From IMG/VR virus record IMGVR_UViG_3300033143_000900, positions 1 to 28,504 of that record: 28,504 nt of DNA; one strand, 5' to 3'. The DNA is from a virus. Of this stretch, positions 15,035 through 22,437 are shown piece by piece. The notes under the pieces were generated by a model, which was not told where the DNA came from, made no database searches, and was given only the letters and a program-made list of their open reading frames with translations. A program made the position numbers and the translations under genes. The first letter of the stretch is position 1. Each line of letters begins with the position of its first letter.

Positions 15035-15451
15035 ATCACTTGCTATTTCTACTTTAACAGAGCCTTCCGTAGTTGCGAAACCATCAGTTGTTTCTAACCA
15101 CCCAAAATATTGAACACCTGCACCGCTCCCAGCAATCTTTCGCCATGTTCCAGAAGCACTACCAACATTATGAACATCATTTGCATTGAATGTCCATCTA
15201 GCCCAATACTCTCCGAGTGGTGTGCTTGCACACCACTGTACTCCAGATTGAAATTGTATATCAGATCCTCGTAGAGCCATTTTCCATAACGAACCATCAG
15301 TTCTAAATTCCCAGTGCGCTTGTGCGTTCAGAGGTGAAAGTGCAAAATCCGTAAATATATTTGGTGATCCTGTTGTTCCTGATAATGTGATAACATCGTT
15401 TATAGGTGTGTAAAAATTAGTTCCAGCAGCAGCACCCATCATTATAGTCAT
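14873..15451 (-). CDS. Tail/fibre protein with a fused aberrant C-terminus (192 aa)
   Basis: It starts MTIMMGAAAGTNF at ATG 15449-15451 after AAGGAA. Residues to about 150 are a beta-rich tail module (LNAQAHWEFRTDGSLWKMAL, GEYWARWTFNANDVH, ATGYYGGI). Its end around GGSTIVATGYYGGI aligns with the end of the 15580-16041 protein (GGATIDSGAYEIV). After that the frame reads antisense through the Nudix gene for about 40 residues. The natural stop was probably within a few codons of 14990 and has been lost, so about 40 residues are not original. Confidence 0.6.
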   Translation of the reverse strand: MTIMMGAAAGTNFYTPINDVITLSGTTGSPNIFTDFALSPLNAQAHWEFRTDGSLWKMALRGSDIQFQSGVQWCASTPLGEYWARWTFNANDVHNVGSASGTWRKIAGSGAGVQYFGWLETTDGFATTEGSVKVEIASDSGGSTIVATGYYGGIRPLSQVNPHITCRFFIQYRYEFIFNNAYKRIVAKILVA

Positions 15452-15461
15452 GCGTGTTTCC

Positions 15462-15574
15462 TTATGTGTTTAGTCCGACATCATCGGCATAATAAGTTTC
15501 AATCACTGCTCGATCTGTTGGGTTGCAATTGCTTCTATGGCCGTGTTGCCTCCGGCCCCCATCATTATTGTCAT
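15462..15574 (-). pseudogene. Remnant of a tail gene
   Basis: An ATG at 15572-15574 after AAGGAG opens a 23-aa frame (MTIMMGAGGNTAIEAIATQQ...) that stops at 15503-15505. Its first residues copy the start of the neighbouring gene (MTIMMGA). In another frame the same DNA then reads NPTDRAVIETYYADDVGLNT, ending at TAA 15462-15464. That resembles the C-terminal motif (DR..IE.Y.A...GL) of LamG-like domains in phage and marine proteins. The simplest reading is an N-terminal piece joined out of frame to the last 20 codons of a deleted gene. Confidence 0.5.
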
Positions 15575-15579
15575 TTTAT

Positions 15580-16041
15580 TTATTCTCCTTCAGATACAAT
15601 CTCGTATGCACCAGAATCAATAGTAGCCCCGCCATTCCATCGTATATGAGCATCAAACGACATTGCATTAGAATCTGCACCACCTGGTGCCTGGCCTTTT
15701 ACAGACCATAGCCGATTAGAAGTTAGTGCAATCCATACGCCTTCGGCTGCTGCTGCATTGTTAAACCCATCGCCGGCGCCGCCAGAATCTAGCCAATTAT
15801 CTGTCATAACCTCAAACAAGTCTGGCGCATCGCCATTTGGAATAATCCAATCTGTACCAGTATCTATCTGGGTGTACGTGACGCCAATAAGTTCATCAAT
15901 GGTGCCATCACTATTGAATCTAATACCTACCTCATCTGTCCATATACTAGAAACAATTTGACCACTTAGCGTAACTGTTCCAGCAGGCTGGCTAACACCT
16001 GCACTCATCATACCGCCTCCTGCCATCATCTGTACTACCAT
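15580..16041 (-). CDS. Tail/fibre structural protein (153 aa)
   Basis: I start at ATG 16039-16041 (MVVQMMAGGGMMSAG), because the longer frame needs TTG; the ATG overlaps the stop of the upstream fibre gene as TAATG. The body is beta-rich with IRFNSDGTIDELIG, WIIPNGDAPDLFEV, GVWIALTSNRLWSVKG and AHIRWNGGATIDSGAYEIV. It is a paralogue of the 14873-15451 protein in both its methionine-rich start and its last 25 residues. It probably sits at or near the fibre tip. Confidence 0.65.
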   Translation of the reverse strand: MVVQMMAGGGMMSAGVSQPAGTVTLSGQIVSSIWTDEVGIRFNSDGTIDELIGVTYTQIDTGTDWIIPNGDAPDLFEVMTDNWLDSGGAGDGFNNAAAAEGVWIALTSNRLWSVKGQAPGGADSNAMSFDAHIRWNGGATIDSGAYEIVSEGE

Positions 16042-17918
16042 TAGCTTAGTCCTATTCCCCAAACGTCATAAATTGTATCACTTACTTTACGCACTGTTGC
16101 CACACCGCCTTGTGCTACTGTTACGTCTGCATCTGCAGGAGCGCCTGCACCGTCCCAATAGCGTATAGTTACTGATGTGCCGCCGCGAATTACAAGTATG
16201 GTCGTTGCTGCATTGTTTTGAACATACCACATCGTACCAACAGGAATATTTGTTTGTCCCGATTCAACATTTGTATATGTATCAAAGTTTGCTGTACCTG
16301 CTCCAGCACCAACGAAGTAAACTGTTTGTGTTGCGTTAGCTTGTTGGAATGGAGTATGTGTTGCTACTGTGTCAAAGGTTGTTGCATCATTAACAACAAC
16401 ACCTACGCCGACTGGTTGGAAGTTGCCTTCTGCATCTAGTACTTCTGCACCCGATATTTGATCTGCTGATGTATGATCTGTTGTTCTAAATTCTTCAACA
16501 TCTCCAAAGAACATCGACACTTCACCAGTAGAGTCAGTAAAAAGCATGTACCTATTGCCTGCTTCTCCTTCTGAATCTTCAAGTGTAAAGTCAGTACCAG
16601 TATAGCGCACAACCAATGATGTTGCATCAGTTGAGTCGTTCCATACAAACATATCTTTCGCAGCGCCGCCAGATCGACTAATGGACCACAGATTTGTAAT
16701 TGTTTCGGCGGCGGCTTTGTCAACCAGATTTGTTTCTGTGATGCCTCCATAACTAGTAGCTGTCAATACTCCTGCTGTTATAAATTGTGCGCTACCAGTC
16801 CAATCATCAAGTCCGTCTGGCGTAACCGCTAGTGTTGCGTCAGTGCCAGTATTTGTTTCTACCCCAGTGGCAAGCTCGACAATGCCTGCTACTGTTAATG
16901 AAGCTGCTGGTTCATCACCGCTGTTCGTACCAGTTAGATCAAGTGCTGTCTTTGCTTGTGCATTTGTTAGTACTTCTACTGTACCTGTTGCTGCTGTTAC
17001 TCGACCCAAGAACGTATCTGTGGCAATGTCAACAATCATATCCATTGTGACTACATCAGATGCGATTGTAGTTGCGAATGATCCAGTGCCAGTGCCAGTT
17101 ACATTACCTGTAAGCGTGATTGTTTGATCGCCAGTGTTTGAACCTGATAAGTCAAGTGCTGTTTTTGCTTGTGCGTTTGTAAGTACTTCAACAGTACCTG
17201 TCGCTGCTGTTACTCGACCTAAGAATGTGTCAGTGGCAACGTCAACAATCATATCCATTGTTACTACATCAGCTTGGATAGTAGATGTTCCTGTTACATT
17301 TCCGCTGCCATCGAATGATGCACTTGTCCAAACAACATTGCCAGTCATGCCAATAGTACGGCCAGTTGCTAGTGTTGTTGCTGTTGTTGCGTTGCCACTT
17401 AATGCACCAGTGAATGTTGTTGTTGCAAGGTTCGCTGCACTTGCATCGTATGTTAGGCCGCCGTCTGTGAGTGTTAGTTGATTGCCTGTTGCTGCGCCAA
17501 CCAACACTGGAAATGTCGTAGCATCTGCTGTGTCATTTACTGTAACCTGTGATGCTGCACCTGTCAATGGGCCTGAGAATGATGTTGCTATTACTGCATC
17601 AAAGGTAGCATCTACCGTTGCTGCTGAAATAGCTGTTATGCCAGTTATATTAATGTCAGCAGTTGTTGTACCTACGATATTAAAATCAGTACCATCATGT
17701 GAAAATGCAACACTATCAGCAAATGTCGAATCAAATATAGATAGCGTACCAGTTGATTCTGCTACATCAACTCTAGTCCCCAAATTAATAGTACCTGTGA
17801 ATGATCCATTTGTACCTAGATTAATATTACCGTCTTGTACATTTGTATCGAAATCACCATCAGCAAATGATATATTGAATTCTAGATTACCGTCTTGGAC
17901 TGTTATTACTTTAGACAT
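16041..17918 (-). CDS. Tail-fibre-like protein (625 aa)
   Basis: A repeat-built Gly/Thr/Ala-rich protein related to the 1421-aa fibre: both have ATGRTIGMTG.VVWTS.SFDG and both end in a VTV.QGG..TV.K.SD.I..VWG segment (residues 600-625 here). An internal duplication of the DMIVDVATDTFLGRVTAATG module is visible near residues 215-330. The N-terminal 80 residues (SKVITVQDGNLEFNISFADG...) differ from the larger fibre and may attach it to the baseplate. ATG at 17916-17918 follows AGGAGTACAGGA, from the late promoter at 17947-17955. The stop overlaps the next start (TAATG). Confidence 0.75.
   Translation of the reverse strand: MSKVITVQDGNLEFNISFADGDFDTNVQDGNINLGTNGSFTGTINLGTRVDVAESTGTLSIFDSTFADSVAFSHDGTDFNIVGTTTADINITGITAISAATVDATFDAVIATSFSGPLTGAASQVTVNDTADATTFPVLVGAATGNQLTLTDGGLTYDASAANLATTTFTGALSGNATTATTLATGRTIGMTGNVVWTSASFDGSGNVTGTSTIQADVVTMDMIVDVATDTFLGRVTAATGTVEVLTNAQAKTALDLSGSNTGDQTITLTGNVTGTGTGSFATTIASDVVTMDMIVDIATDTFLGRVTAATGTVEVLTNAQAKTALDLTGTNSGDEPAASLTVAGIVELATGVETNTGTDATLAVTPDGLDDWTGSAQFITAGVLTATSYGGITETNLVDKAAAETITNLWSISRSGGAAKDMFVWNDSTDATSLVVRYTGTDFTLEDSEGEAGNRYMLFTDSTGEVSMFFGDVEEFRTTDHTSADQISGAEVLDAEGNFQPVGVGVVVNDATTFDTVATHTPFQQANATQTVYFVGAGAGTANFDTYTNVESGQTNIPVGTMWYVQNNAATTILVIRGGTSVTIRYWDGAGAPADADVTVAQGGVATVRKVSDTIYDVWGIGLS
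16941..17059. repeat. Fibre-module repeat, copy 2 in gene order
   Basis: This 119-bp segment matches 17154-17272 with scattered synonymous changes. It encodes the TFLGRVTAATGTVEVLTN module. Confidence 0.9.
17154..17272. repeat. Fibre-module repeat, copy 1 in gene order
   Basis: This is the upstream (in gene direction) partner of 16941-17059. The adjoining 17272-17410 segment is homologous to 3622-3760 of the larger fibre gene. Confidence 0.9.
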
Positions 17919-17946
17919 TTATGATTCCTGTACTCCTGTTATGCAT

Positions 17947-17955
17947 GTATTTATC
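17947..17955 (-). promoter_or_regulatory. Late promoter (GATAAATAC)
   Basis: It gives a predicted +1 at A17942 and a leader with two AGGA-type sites before the ATG at 17918. It follows the terminator of the capsid gene. Confidence 0.8.
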
Positions 17956-17983
17956 AATAAATCGGAAAACTTTCCAGACAGGC

Positions 17984-18011
17984 AAAAAGAAAGGGTCTAG
18001 ATGACCCTTTC
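17984..18011 (-). terminator. Intrinsic terminator after the major capsid gene
   Basis: A 9-bp perfect stem (17989-17997 with 18003-18011) with a 5-base loop is followed on the minus strand by TTTTTG. It lies 27 bases after the capsid stop codon and closes the head operon. Confidence 0.9.
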
Positions 18012-18038
18012 GATTTTCTCTTAGTTGTAAATTCTTTC

Positions 18039-19199
18039 TTAGAAGAATGTTACGCCTGTGATGCCGACCTGAGATAGGTAGTCTGCTGCGTTACCTAGAG
18101 AGTTAGCTGTGTTAGATAGCTCTTGGTAGCCGTAACGAGTCATAAAGCTTACTACTGGCTCGAAAGTAGTTGGATCCATTACTGGTCCAGTAATGTAAGG
18201 GCAATAGAACGCCGCTGCATCTGTCTCTGTTGGGCCTTTGTAACCAATTAGTACTGGCTGATCGTCTGCCTGGTACTGATCGGAGTAAACCTTCATGCTG
18301 TTATTCAAAGTACCTACAAACTTTGTGTTTGTTGGTGCTTCGAACGTACCTTCTGTAGTACGAGCGAACGAAGAAGTTGTAGCACTCTGTAGGATCGTTA
18401 GAGCCTGCGGAGATACAACTGCCCAGTTTGCTGCGCCACGACGAGTACGTGCTGCAACTAGGTTAGCTTGCTGGTTGATTAGTACAGCTAGTGCTGCATG
18501 TTCGTCACCAACATATGTTGCTGTACCAGATACGGCCGTTTGATCGAACGTTACTGGTGCTGCGCCAGATAGTGCGCGTAGGTTGTTAATCAACTCTTGG
18601 TCGATTTCAACTGTAATCTCTTGGGCTAGTGCTTGCATGATTTCAGCTTCAATGTCGATGCCATGAACTGACTGTGCGTCCTGTGCTGCCTCAAAAGTCC
18701 AACGAGCAGATAGCTTACGTGTGCGAGCTTCTACTGTCTCTTTGAGGATCTGGATGGATAGACGGTTACCAGCTGCGCCTTCAAGTGCTGCTGTTCCCGC
18801 TGCTGCTCCGCCTGGTGGTACTGCTTCATCACCTGCGTAACCGCGTGCTAGATCAAACGGGCCAAGTGCTTCTGTACCCGCTGTGACACCGCCTGCTGAA
18901 TCAGCATAACGAACACGAAGCGTGTGGATTTGACCCACAGGACCCGTCATAGGCTGTACGCCTAGAATCTCGTTAGCAATAACAGTTGGCATTACACGAC
19001 GAATCAAAGGTAGCATAACCTTGTTCAATGTTGCAATGTTACCAGCACCTGTGCCACCCGCTGTAGCGGTTTCGCGAAGTTGCTGTTTGCGTGTGTTCTC
19101 AAGAACCACGCCGAGGGATTCACGACGATTTCCAGAAAGTCCTTCTAAAAGTGCTTCCTTAGTCGCTGCCCACTTACTTTCAAATAGCTTATCGGCCAT
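18039..19199 (-). CDS. 23: Major capsid protein (gp23-like), 386 aa
   Basis: The N-terminus MADKLFESKWAATKEALLEG and the stretch IATLNKVMLPLIRRVMPTVI, followed by ANEILGVQPMTGPVGQI, are characteristic of T4-type gp23 in marine phages. It forms the hexamers of the head shell. A gp21-type cleavage site is visible at LRE, residues 41-43, which would remove a 43-residue propeptide. It is shorter than T4 gp23 (521 aa) because the T4 insertion region is absent. Start ATG with AAGGAGA seven bases upstream. A CTAAATA box at 19225-19231 could be a degenerate late promoter, though it also encodes the end of gp22. Confidence 0.93.
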   Translation of the reverse strand: MADKLFESKWAATKEALLEGLSGNRRESLGVVLENTRKQQLRETATAGGTGAGNIATLNKVMLPLIRRVMPTVIANEILGVQPMTGPVGQIHTLRVRYADSAGGVTAGTEALGPFDLARGYAGDEAVPPGGAAAGTAALEGAAGNRLSIQILKETVEARTRKLSARWTFEAAQDAQSVHGIDIEAEIMQALAQEITVEIDQELINNLRALSGAAPVTFDQTAVSGTATYVGDEHAALAVLINQQANLVAARTRRGAANWAVVSPQALTILQSATTSSFARTTEGTFEAPTNTKFVGTLNNSMKVYSDQYQADDQPVLIGYKGPTETDAAAFYCPYITGPVMDPTTFEPVVSFMTRYGYQELSNTANSLGNAADYLSQVGITGVTFF

Positions 19200-19223
19200 T
19201 ATCTTTCTCCTTACTTATTATAG

Positions 19224-20342
19224 TTATTTAGAAATACCAGCCATGCGTTGCATTTGCTGAATCTCTGCGAGGGTTTCTTTATCCTCTTCTGTTTGGGCAA
19301 TAGAAGCCCTCTTATTACCTTCTTTTACAGTCCTTACTGATTCCTTCAGTGTGCTGCGTTTCTTACTTGGTGTGCGTGTGTCTTCGTTTAGGACTGCTGG
19401 AATATACTTCTTGAATCCTTCATCCAATTTGTCTGTCTTAACTGTTTGTAGCAACTCACCCATTACAGCACGTTCCTTCTTGCCCAATGGAGCCAACAGT
19501 TCGTTTAGTTTCTTATCACGATTAACGCGATCTGATACTGCACTTAGCTTGCGCTCAACTGACTCTGTTAGTTGCTTCTGTTCTGCACTCTTGACCTCAG
19601 ATGCTTCAACCTGCTCGTTTAACTTAGCAACCTCGTTCTGTAGCTTACGCACTTCACCACTCTCATTCAAGTGTGATGTCATGTACTCGCCAACGAACGT
19701 GTCAAACATTCTGCGACCAAAATCGTTCTCGCGTGCAGCTTTAATGTCTGTACGGAAAGAACCGATTTCTTTCTTAAGCGTTTCGTTAATGTTCTTCTCA
19801 ATTACTTGAGCAGCCTTAGTAACGAACTTGCGCTTTGTTTCTACTAGTTCTTGCTTGCCTTCGCGTACAAGTTTAACACGCTGTTCAGCTAGAGCTTTCT
19901 TGTCACCATGGAATTCTTTAACTTCTTCAGCTAGCTGCTTCAGTACGAATTCTTCTAGTTTGTGTACGTTGCCTGCTTGTGCAGTACGCTCAGAACGGAG
20001 CTCTTTTACTTCTGTAGCTAGTGTTTCTGTGATGAAACGCTCCAATACTTTTACGTGTTCTGCAATTCGTGCGCGGTACTTAACTCTATCTTCTGCTAGT
20101 GCTTTCTTATCTTCTGCGAATTCAACAATCTCCGACTGAACCTTATCATTTAGAAACTTGTCCATAGACTCGATCATAATAGTTTTATCATGCTCGAACT
20201 TCTGTGCAAATTCTTCACGTAGTTCAGACGTTAGTTCTTCCTTTGCTTCAACTAGCTTAGTGTCCCAAGCTACTTGAATAGCATCACGCGCTTCCTCAGA
20301 GAGATTAGTGCCTTCAGCTAGGATATCTGCGAACTTTGTCAT
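19224..20342 (-). CDS. 22: Prohead core scaffolding protein (gp22-like), 372 aa
   Basis: Almost the whole protein is charged helix and coiled coil, rich in Glu, Lys, Ala and Leu (for example ELTSELREEFAQKFEHDK). Near-repeats carry the core E..(D/E)KKALAEDRVK and E.FHGDKKALAEQRVK. The position between the protease and major capsid genes and the composition match T4 gp22, the internal scaffold degraded by gp21. Candidate LxE/IxE cleavage sites occur throughout, and the C-terminus is ETLAEIQQMQRMAGISK. It is about 100 aa longer than T4 gp22. Start ATG with AAGGAGA ten bases upstream, overlapping the end of gp21. Confidence 0.88.
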   Translation of the reverse strand: MTKFADILAEGTNLSEEARDAIQVAWDTKLVEAKEELTSELREEFAQKFEHDKTIMIESMDKFLNDKVQSEIVEFAEDKKALAEDRVKYRARIAEHVKVLERFITETLATEVKELRSERTAQAGNVHKLEEFVLKQLAEEVKEFHGDKKALAEQRVKLVREGKQELVETKRKFVTKAAQVIEKNINETLKKEIGSFRTDIKAARENDFGRRMFDTFVGEYMTSHLNESGEVRKLQNEVAKLNEQVEASEVKSAEQKQLTESVERKLSAVSDRVNRDKKLNELLAPLGKKERAVMGELLQTVKTDKLDEGFKKYIPAVLNEDTRTPSKKRSTLKESVRTVKEGNKRASIAQTEEDKETLAEIQQMQRMAGISK

Positions 20343-20354
20343 GTGTCGTTCTCC

Positions 20355-20978
20355 TTATATCTTTAATTCTTTAATGAACCTGGCAATATCTTTTGCAAGA
20401 TACCTTTCTGCTACTTTATCGTGTGTTGCGTCTGCTGCAAGGTTGTACATCGTTTGGCCACCGCGCATGTTAAATAGACTCTCATAAATCGTTTTAGGAA
20501 ACGCATCTGGTGCTGATGGTTGCGCAACAATATCGACCGTTATGATCTCAAATTCACTTACGCTACCGTCATTACCTACGTTACCTGATCCACGAGAGCT
20601 AACGCCAAGTTTCGCGCCGCTTTCAAGCAATGTTCTCACAATTTGTCCAGTTGGTGTAGGGATAATTTTCAAAGTCCCGTGACCATCCTTACCAACCATC
20701 GACATATCTTCAATGATATGACTTACACGGTCCAAATTAATCGACAGTTCTTCTGGATGGTCAAGCTCTCCCAGCACGGTTTCTCCATTTTGAATTCTTT
20801 CCATGATCTGATGAACAGCATGGTTGATTTCAGTAAGAGGATAGACGCGCTGGTTCTGATTTTTTACATCACCTTGGATAAAAATTCCCTTCATATAAAG
20901 GTCTTTGCCACCCGCAGACTCGACTAATTCAATATTAGCTTTGTCGAACGATATAAATTCATACAGCTTGTTTGACAT
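20355..20978 (-). CDS. 21: Prohead maturation protease (gp21-like), 207 aa
   Basis: This serine protease cuts the scaffold and capsid precursors. GELDHPEE places the candidate catalytic His at residue 74. KLGVSSRGSGN holds the serine pair at 127-128. EFEIITVDIVAQPSAPDAF follows with Asp149. This order matches the T4 gp21 family, and length is close to T4 gp21 (212 aa). The start is ATG 5 bases after the stop of the acidic core gene; the ribosome binding site is weak (TAAG), suggesting coupling. The stop TAA overlaps the GGAG site of the scaffold gene. Confidence 0.93.
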   Translation of the reverse strand: MSNKLYEFISFDKANIELVESAGGKDLYMKGIFIQGDVKNQNQRVYPLTEINHAVHQIMERIQNGETVLGELDHPEELSINLDRVSHIIEDMSMVGKDGHGTLKIIPTPTGQIVRTLLESGAKLGVSSRGSGNVGNDGSVSEFEIITVDIVAQPSAPDAFPKTIYESLFNMRGGQTMYNLAADATHDKVAERYLAKDIARFIKELKI

Positions 20979-20983
20979 ATTTC

Positions 20984-21814
20984 TTAGTTACCCTTTGGGG
21001 AGCCTTTGCTACCTAATGGGCTTTTTGCACCTTTGTCATCTTTTGCACTTACGTCAGCAGACTTCTTCTCGCCTGTCTTAACATCAATGTTTGATGTAGG
21101 TGTGTTGTCTTCACCTTCGCCTACTTTCTTTGTAGACTCGTCTCCGCCTTTACCTGTCTCATGTGGCTTGCCACCGTGGTCAGCTTTGGATGGAGCTTTT
21201 GTAAACATACTTTCTTTGCCAGTCGCACCGATCTTAGAATTCTTGCCTGTACCTGAGTACTTGCCTTCCTGCTTCTGACCTGTGTCAGCAACTTCATCTT
21301 GCAATTTTGTTGCTTCGTCTAGCTCATCAATGACTTCCTCATACATGCTTTCGTCAGCAAATTCTACTTCGCCTTCTTCTGCACCTAAGTCTACATCACC
21401 AAATCCTTCTTCACCGCCTACAATTTCTTCGTCGCCAAACTCGCCTTCGCCTTCAATACCTTCTTCGTCGCCCATAATCTGGTCAAACTGTACTGTTAGT
21501 TCTGCTAGTTGTGCTTCAACGTCTTCTAGTCGGTCTTCAACCTCTTCTTCACTGGCTGGTTCATCTGATATTTCTTCGCCTTCCTCACCTTCTTCAGCGT
21601 CAAAAATTTCGTCGGATTCAATTTCTGACTTGTCAGCTTCAATCTCTGCTGCAAAGTCTTCTTTTTCATCGCCACCAAAATCTTCGTCTACTAAGTCTTC
21701 GTACATTGTACGAGCCTTTTCAACTATGACGGTATGTAGTAGTTCGGATGCGGCATCGGTTTCTTCATTAATGAGCAGTTCTAGAACTTGCTCTAGTTTT
21801 TCACGATGGGACAT
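20984..21814 (-). CDS. 67: Acidic prohead core protein (gp67-like), 276 aa
   Basis: A helical N-terminus (REKLEQVLELLINEETDAAS, then ELLHTVIVEKARTMYEDLVD) is followed from about residue 45 to 170 by a strongly acidic Glu/Asp/Gly stretch. A basic-acidic tail rich in Gly, Lys and Ser (residues 180-276) ends in PLGSKGSPKGN. A helix-then-acid layout directly upstream of gp21 is that of T4 gp67, a small prohead core protein, but this version is over three times longer than T4 gp67 (80 aa). ATG follows AAGGAGA by 6 bases. The leader upstream is unusually structured (21839-21961). Confidence 0.75.
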   Translation of the reverse strand: MSHREKLEQVLELLINEETDAASELLHTVIVEKARTMYEDLVDEDFGGDEKEDFAAEIEADKSEIESDEIFDAEEGEEGEEISDEPASEEEVEDRLEDVEAQLAELTVQFDQIMGDEEGIEGEGEFGDEEIVGGEEGFGDVDLGAEEGEVEFADESMYEEVIDELDEATKLQDEVADTGQKQEGKYSGTGKNSKIGATGKESMFTKAPSKADHGGKPHETGKGGDESTKKVGEGEDNTPTSNIDVKTGEKKSADVSAKDDKGAKSPLGSKGSPKGN

Positions 21815-21838
21815 CTGTCTCTCCTTTTATGTTAGATA

Positions 21839-21961
21839 AACGTAATACAGATAGCATTGCGCCATCCATTGTATTACGTTGTATTTAATTGATATAGAAG
21901 AATAGGTGCGGAAAAGCACCAAAAAGTAGCGTTTTTTGTATTTAGCTCGTCGTTGCGACGA
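21839..21961 (-). other. Structured leader/intergenic region with three hairpins
   Basis: This non-coding gap holds three stems. A 10-bp perfect stem (21839-21848 with 21871-21880) ends 15 bases before the AAGGAGA site of the acidic core gene. A 5-bp stem with a 6-base loop lies at 21905-21920. A 6-bp stem with a 3-base loop lies at 21947-21961, just after the stop of the 84-aa gene. None has a following T run, so they are not standard terminators. Two degenerate late boxes, CTAAATAC (21938-21945) and TTAAATAC (21881-21888), lie between them. Confidence 0.5.
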
Positions 21962-21975
21962 TTAAACTAGTATTT

Positions 21976-22230
21976 TTAAAATTCTGGCTCTGCGCCTTCT
22001 TCTGGCGTGCCATACATGGTACGAACAAAATCATCATGCGCTTCCATCTCAAGTGCCTTTAGCTCTTGTATTTTACGTAGCTTGTTAAGATGACGAAGCG
22101 TGAGTCTAGGACGGCGAGTATCATTTAATTCAGTCTTGTTCCCCTCATCATCTTCGGGAAAGTAGTTCTCTGTGATGATACGCTTGTATGTTTCTTCAAG
22201 AGTTTCTGTGATTTTGTCTTTATTGGTCAT
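21976..22230 (-). CDS. Conserved-type head-cassette ORF (84 aa)
   Basis: A charged helical protein with YKRIITENYFPEDDEG, then RRPRLTLRHLNKLRKIQEL and a short acidic end (GTPEEGAEPEF). The RLTLRHLNKLRK segment looks like a conserved helix. Its position between portal and core genes corresponds to the T4 67/68 area, so a head-core role is likely but not shown. ATG 22228-22230 lies exactly five bases after a GATAAATA box with no ribosome binding site, so the mRNA is predicted to be leaderless. Confidence 0.7.
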   Translation of the reverse strand: MTNKDKITETLEETYKRIITENYFPEDDEGNKTELNDTRRPRLTLRHLNKLRKIQELKALEMEAHDDFVRTMYGTPEEGAEPEF

Positions 22231-22234
22231 AACA

Positions 22235-22243
22235 GTATTTATC
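22235..22243 (-). promoter_or_regulatory. Late promoter giving a leaderless mRNA for the 84-aa gene
   Basis: GATAAATA is followed by CTGTT and the ATG at 22230. The box overlaps the last codon of the 64-aa gene upstream. It probably drives the core, protease, scaffold and capsid genes as well. Confidence 0.8.
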
Positions 22244-22437
22244 TAAGATACGTGAATTTCATCAGTCATTTCTTCTGATGAATTATTTTTCCAATTAGCA
22301 TAACATTCGCTCTTGCCAGGAGAGTATGGTGATCTACATCCTATGTCTATTGCATTATCCCAGCCAGTCATATATGCTTCTTTGAGTTTTTCTTCAAAAC
22401 TGCCATCTATTTTAGCAATAAATTCTTTTCTATCCAT
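22243..22437 (-). CDS. Small hypothetical protein (64 aa)
   Basis: Its ATG overlaps the portal stop as TAATG, so it is coupled to portal translation. The product begins with a charged helix (DRKEFIAKIDGSFEEKLKEA) followed by YMTGWDNAIDIGCRSPYSPG and an acidic end. Two cysteines (C.SPYSPGKSEC) are nearby. No family recognised. The late promoter for the next gene lies across its stop codon. Confidence 0.6.
   Translation of the reverse strand: MDRKEFIAKIDGSFEEKLKEAYMTGWDNAIDIGCRSPYSPGKSECYANWKNNSSEEMTDEIHVS

Noticed and set aside
15577-15584. AATAAATA just before the remnant ORF start
   Set aside because: The gap to the ATG is two bases rather than five, and a normal AAGGAG site precedes it; probably leader composition.
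21838-21945. CTAAATAC and TTAAATAC as firm late promoters for the gp67-like gene
   Set aside because: Each departs from GATAAATA at the conserved first positions; kept only as degenerate candidates.
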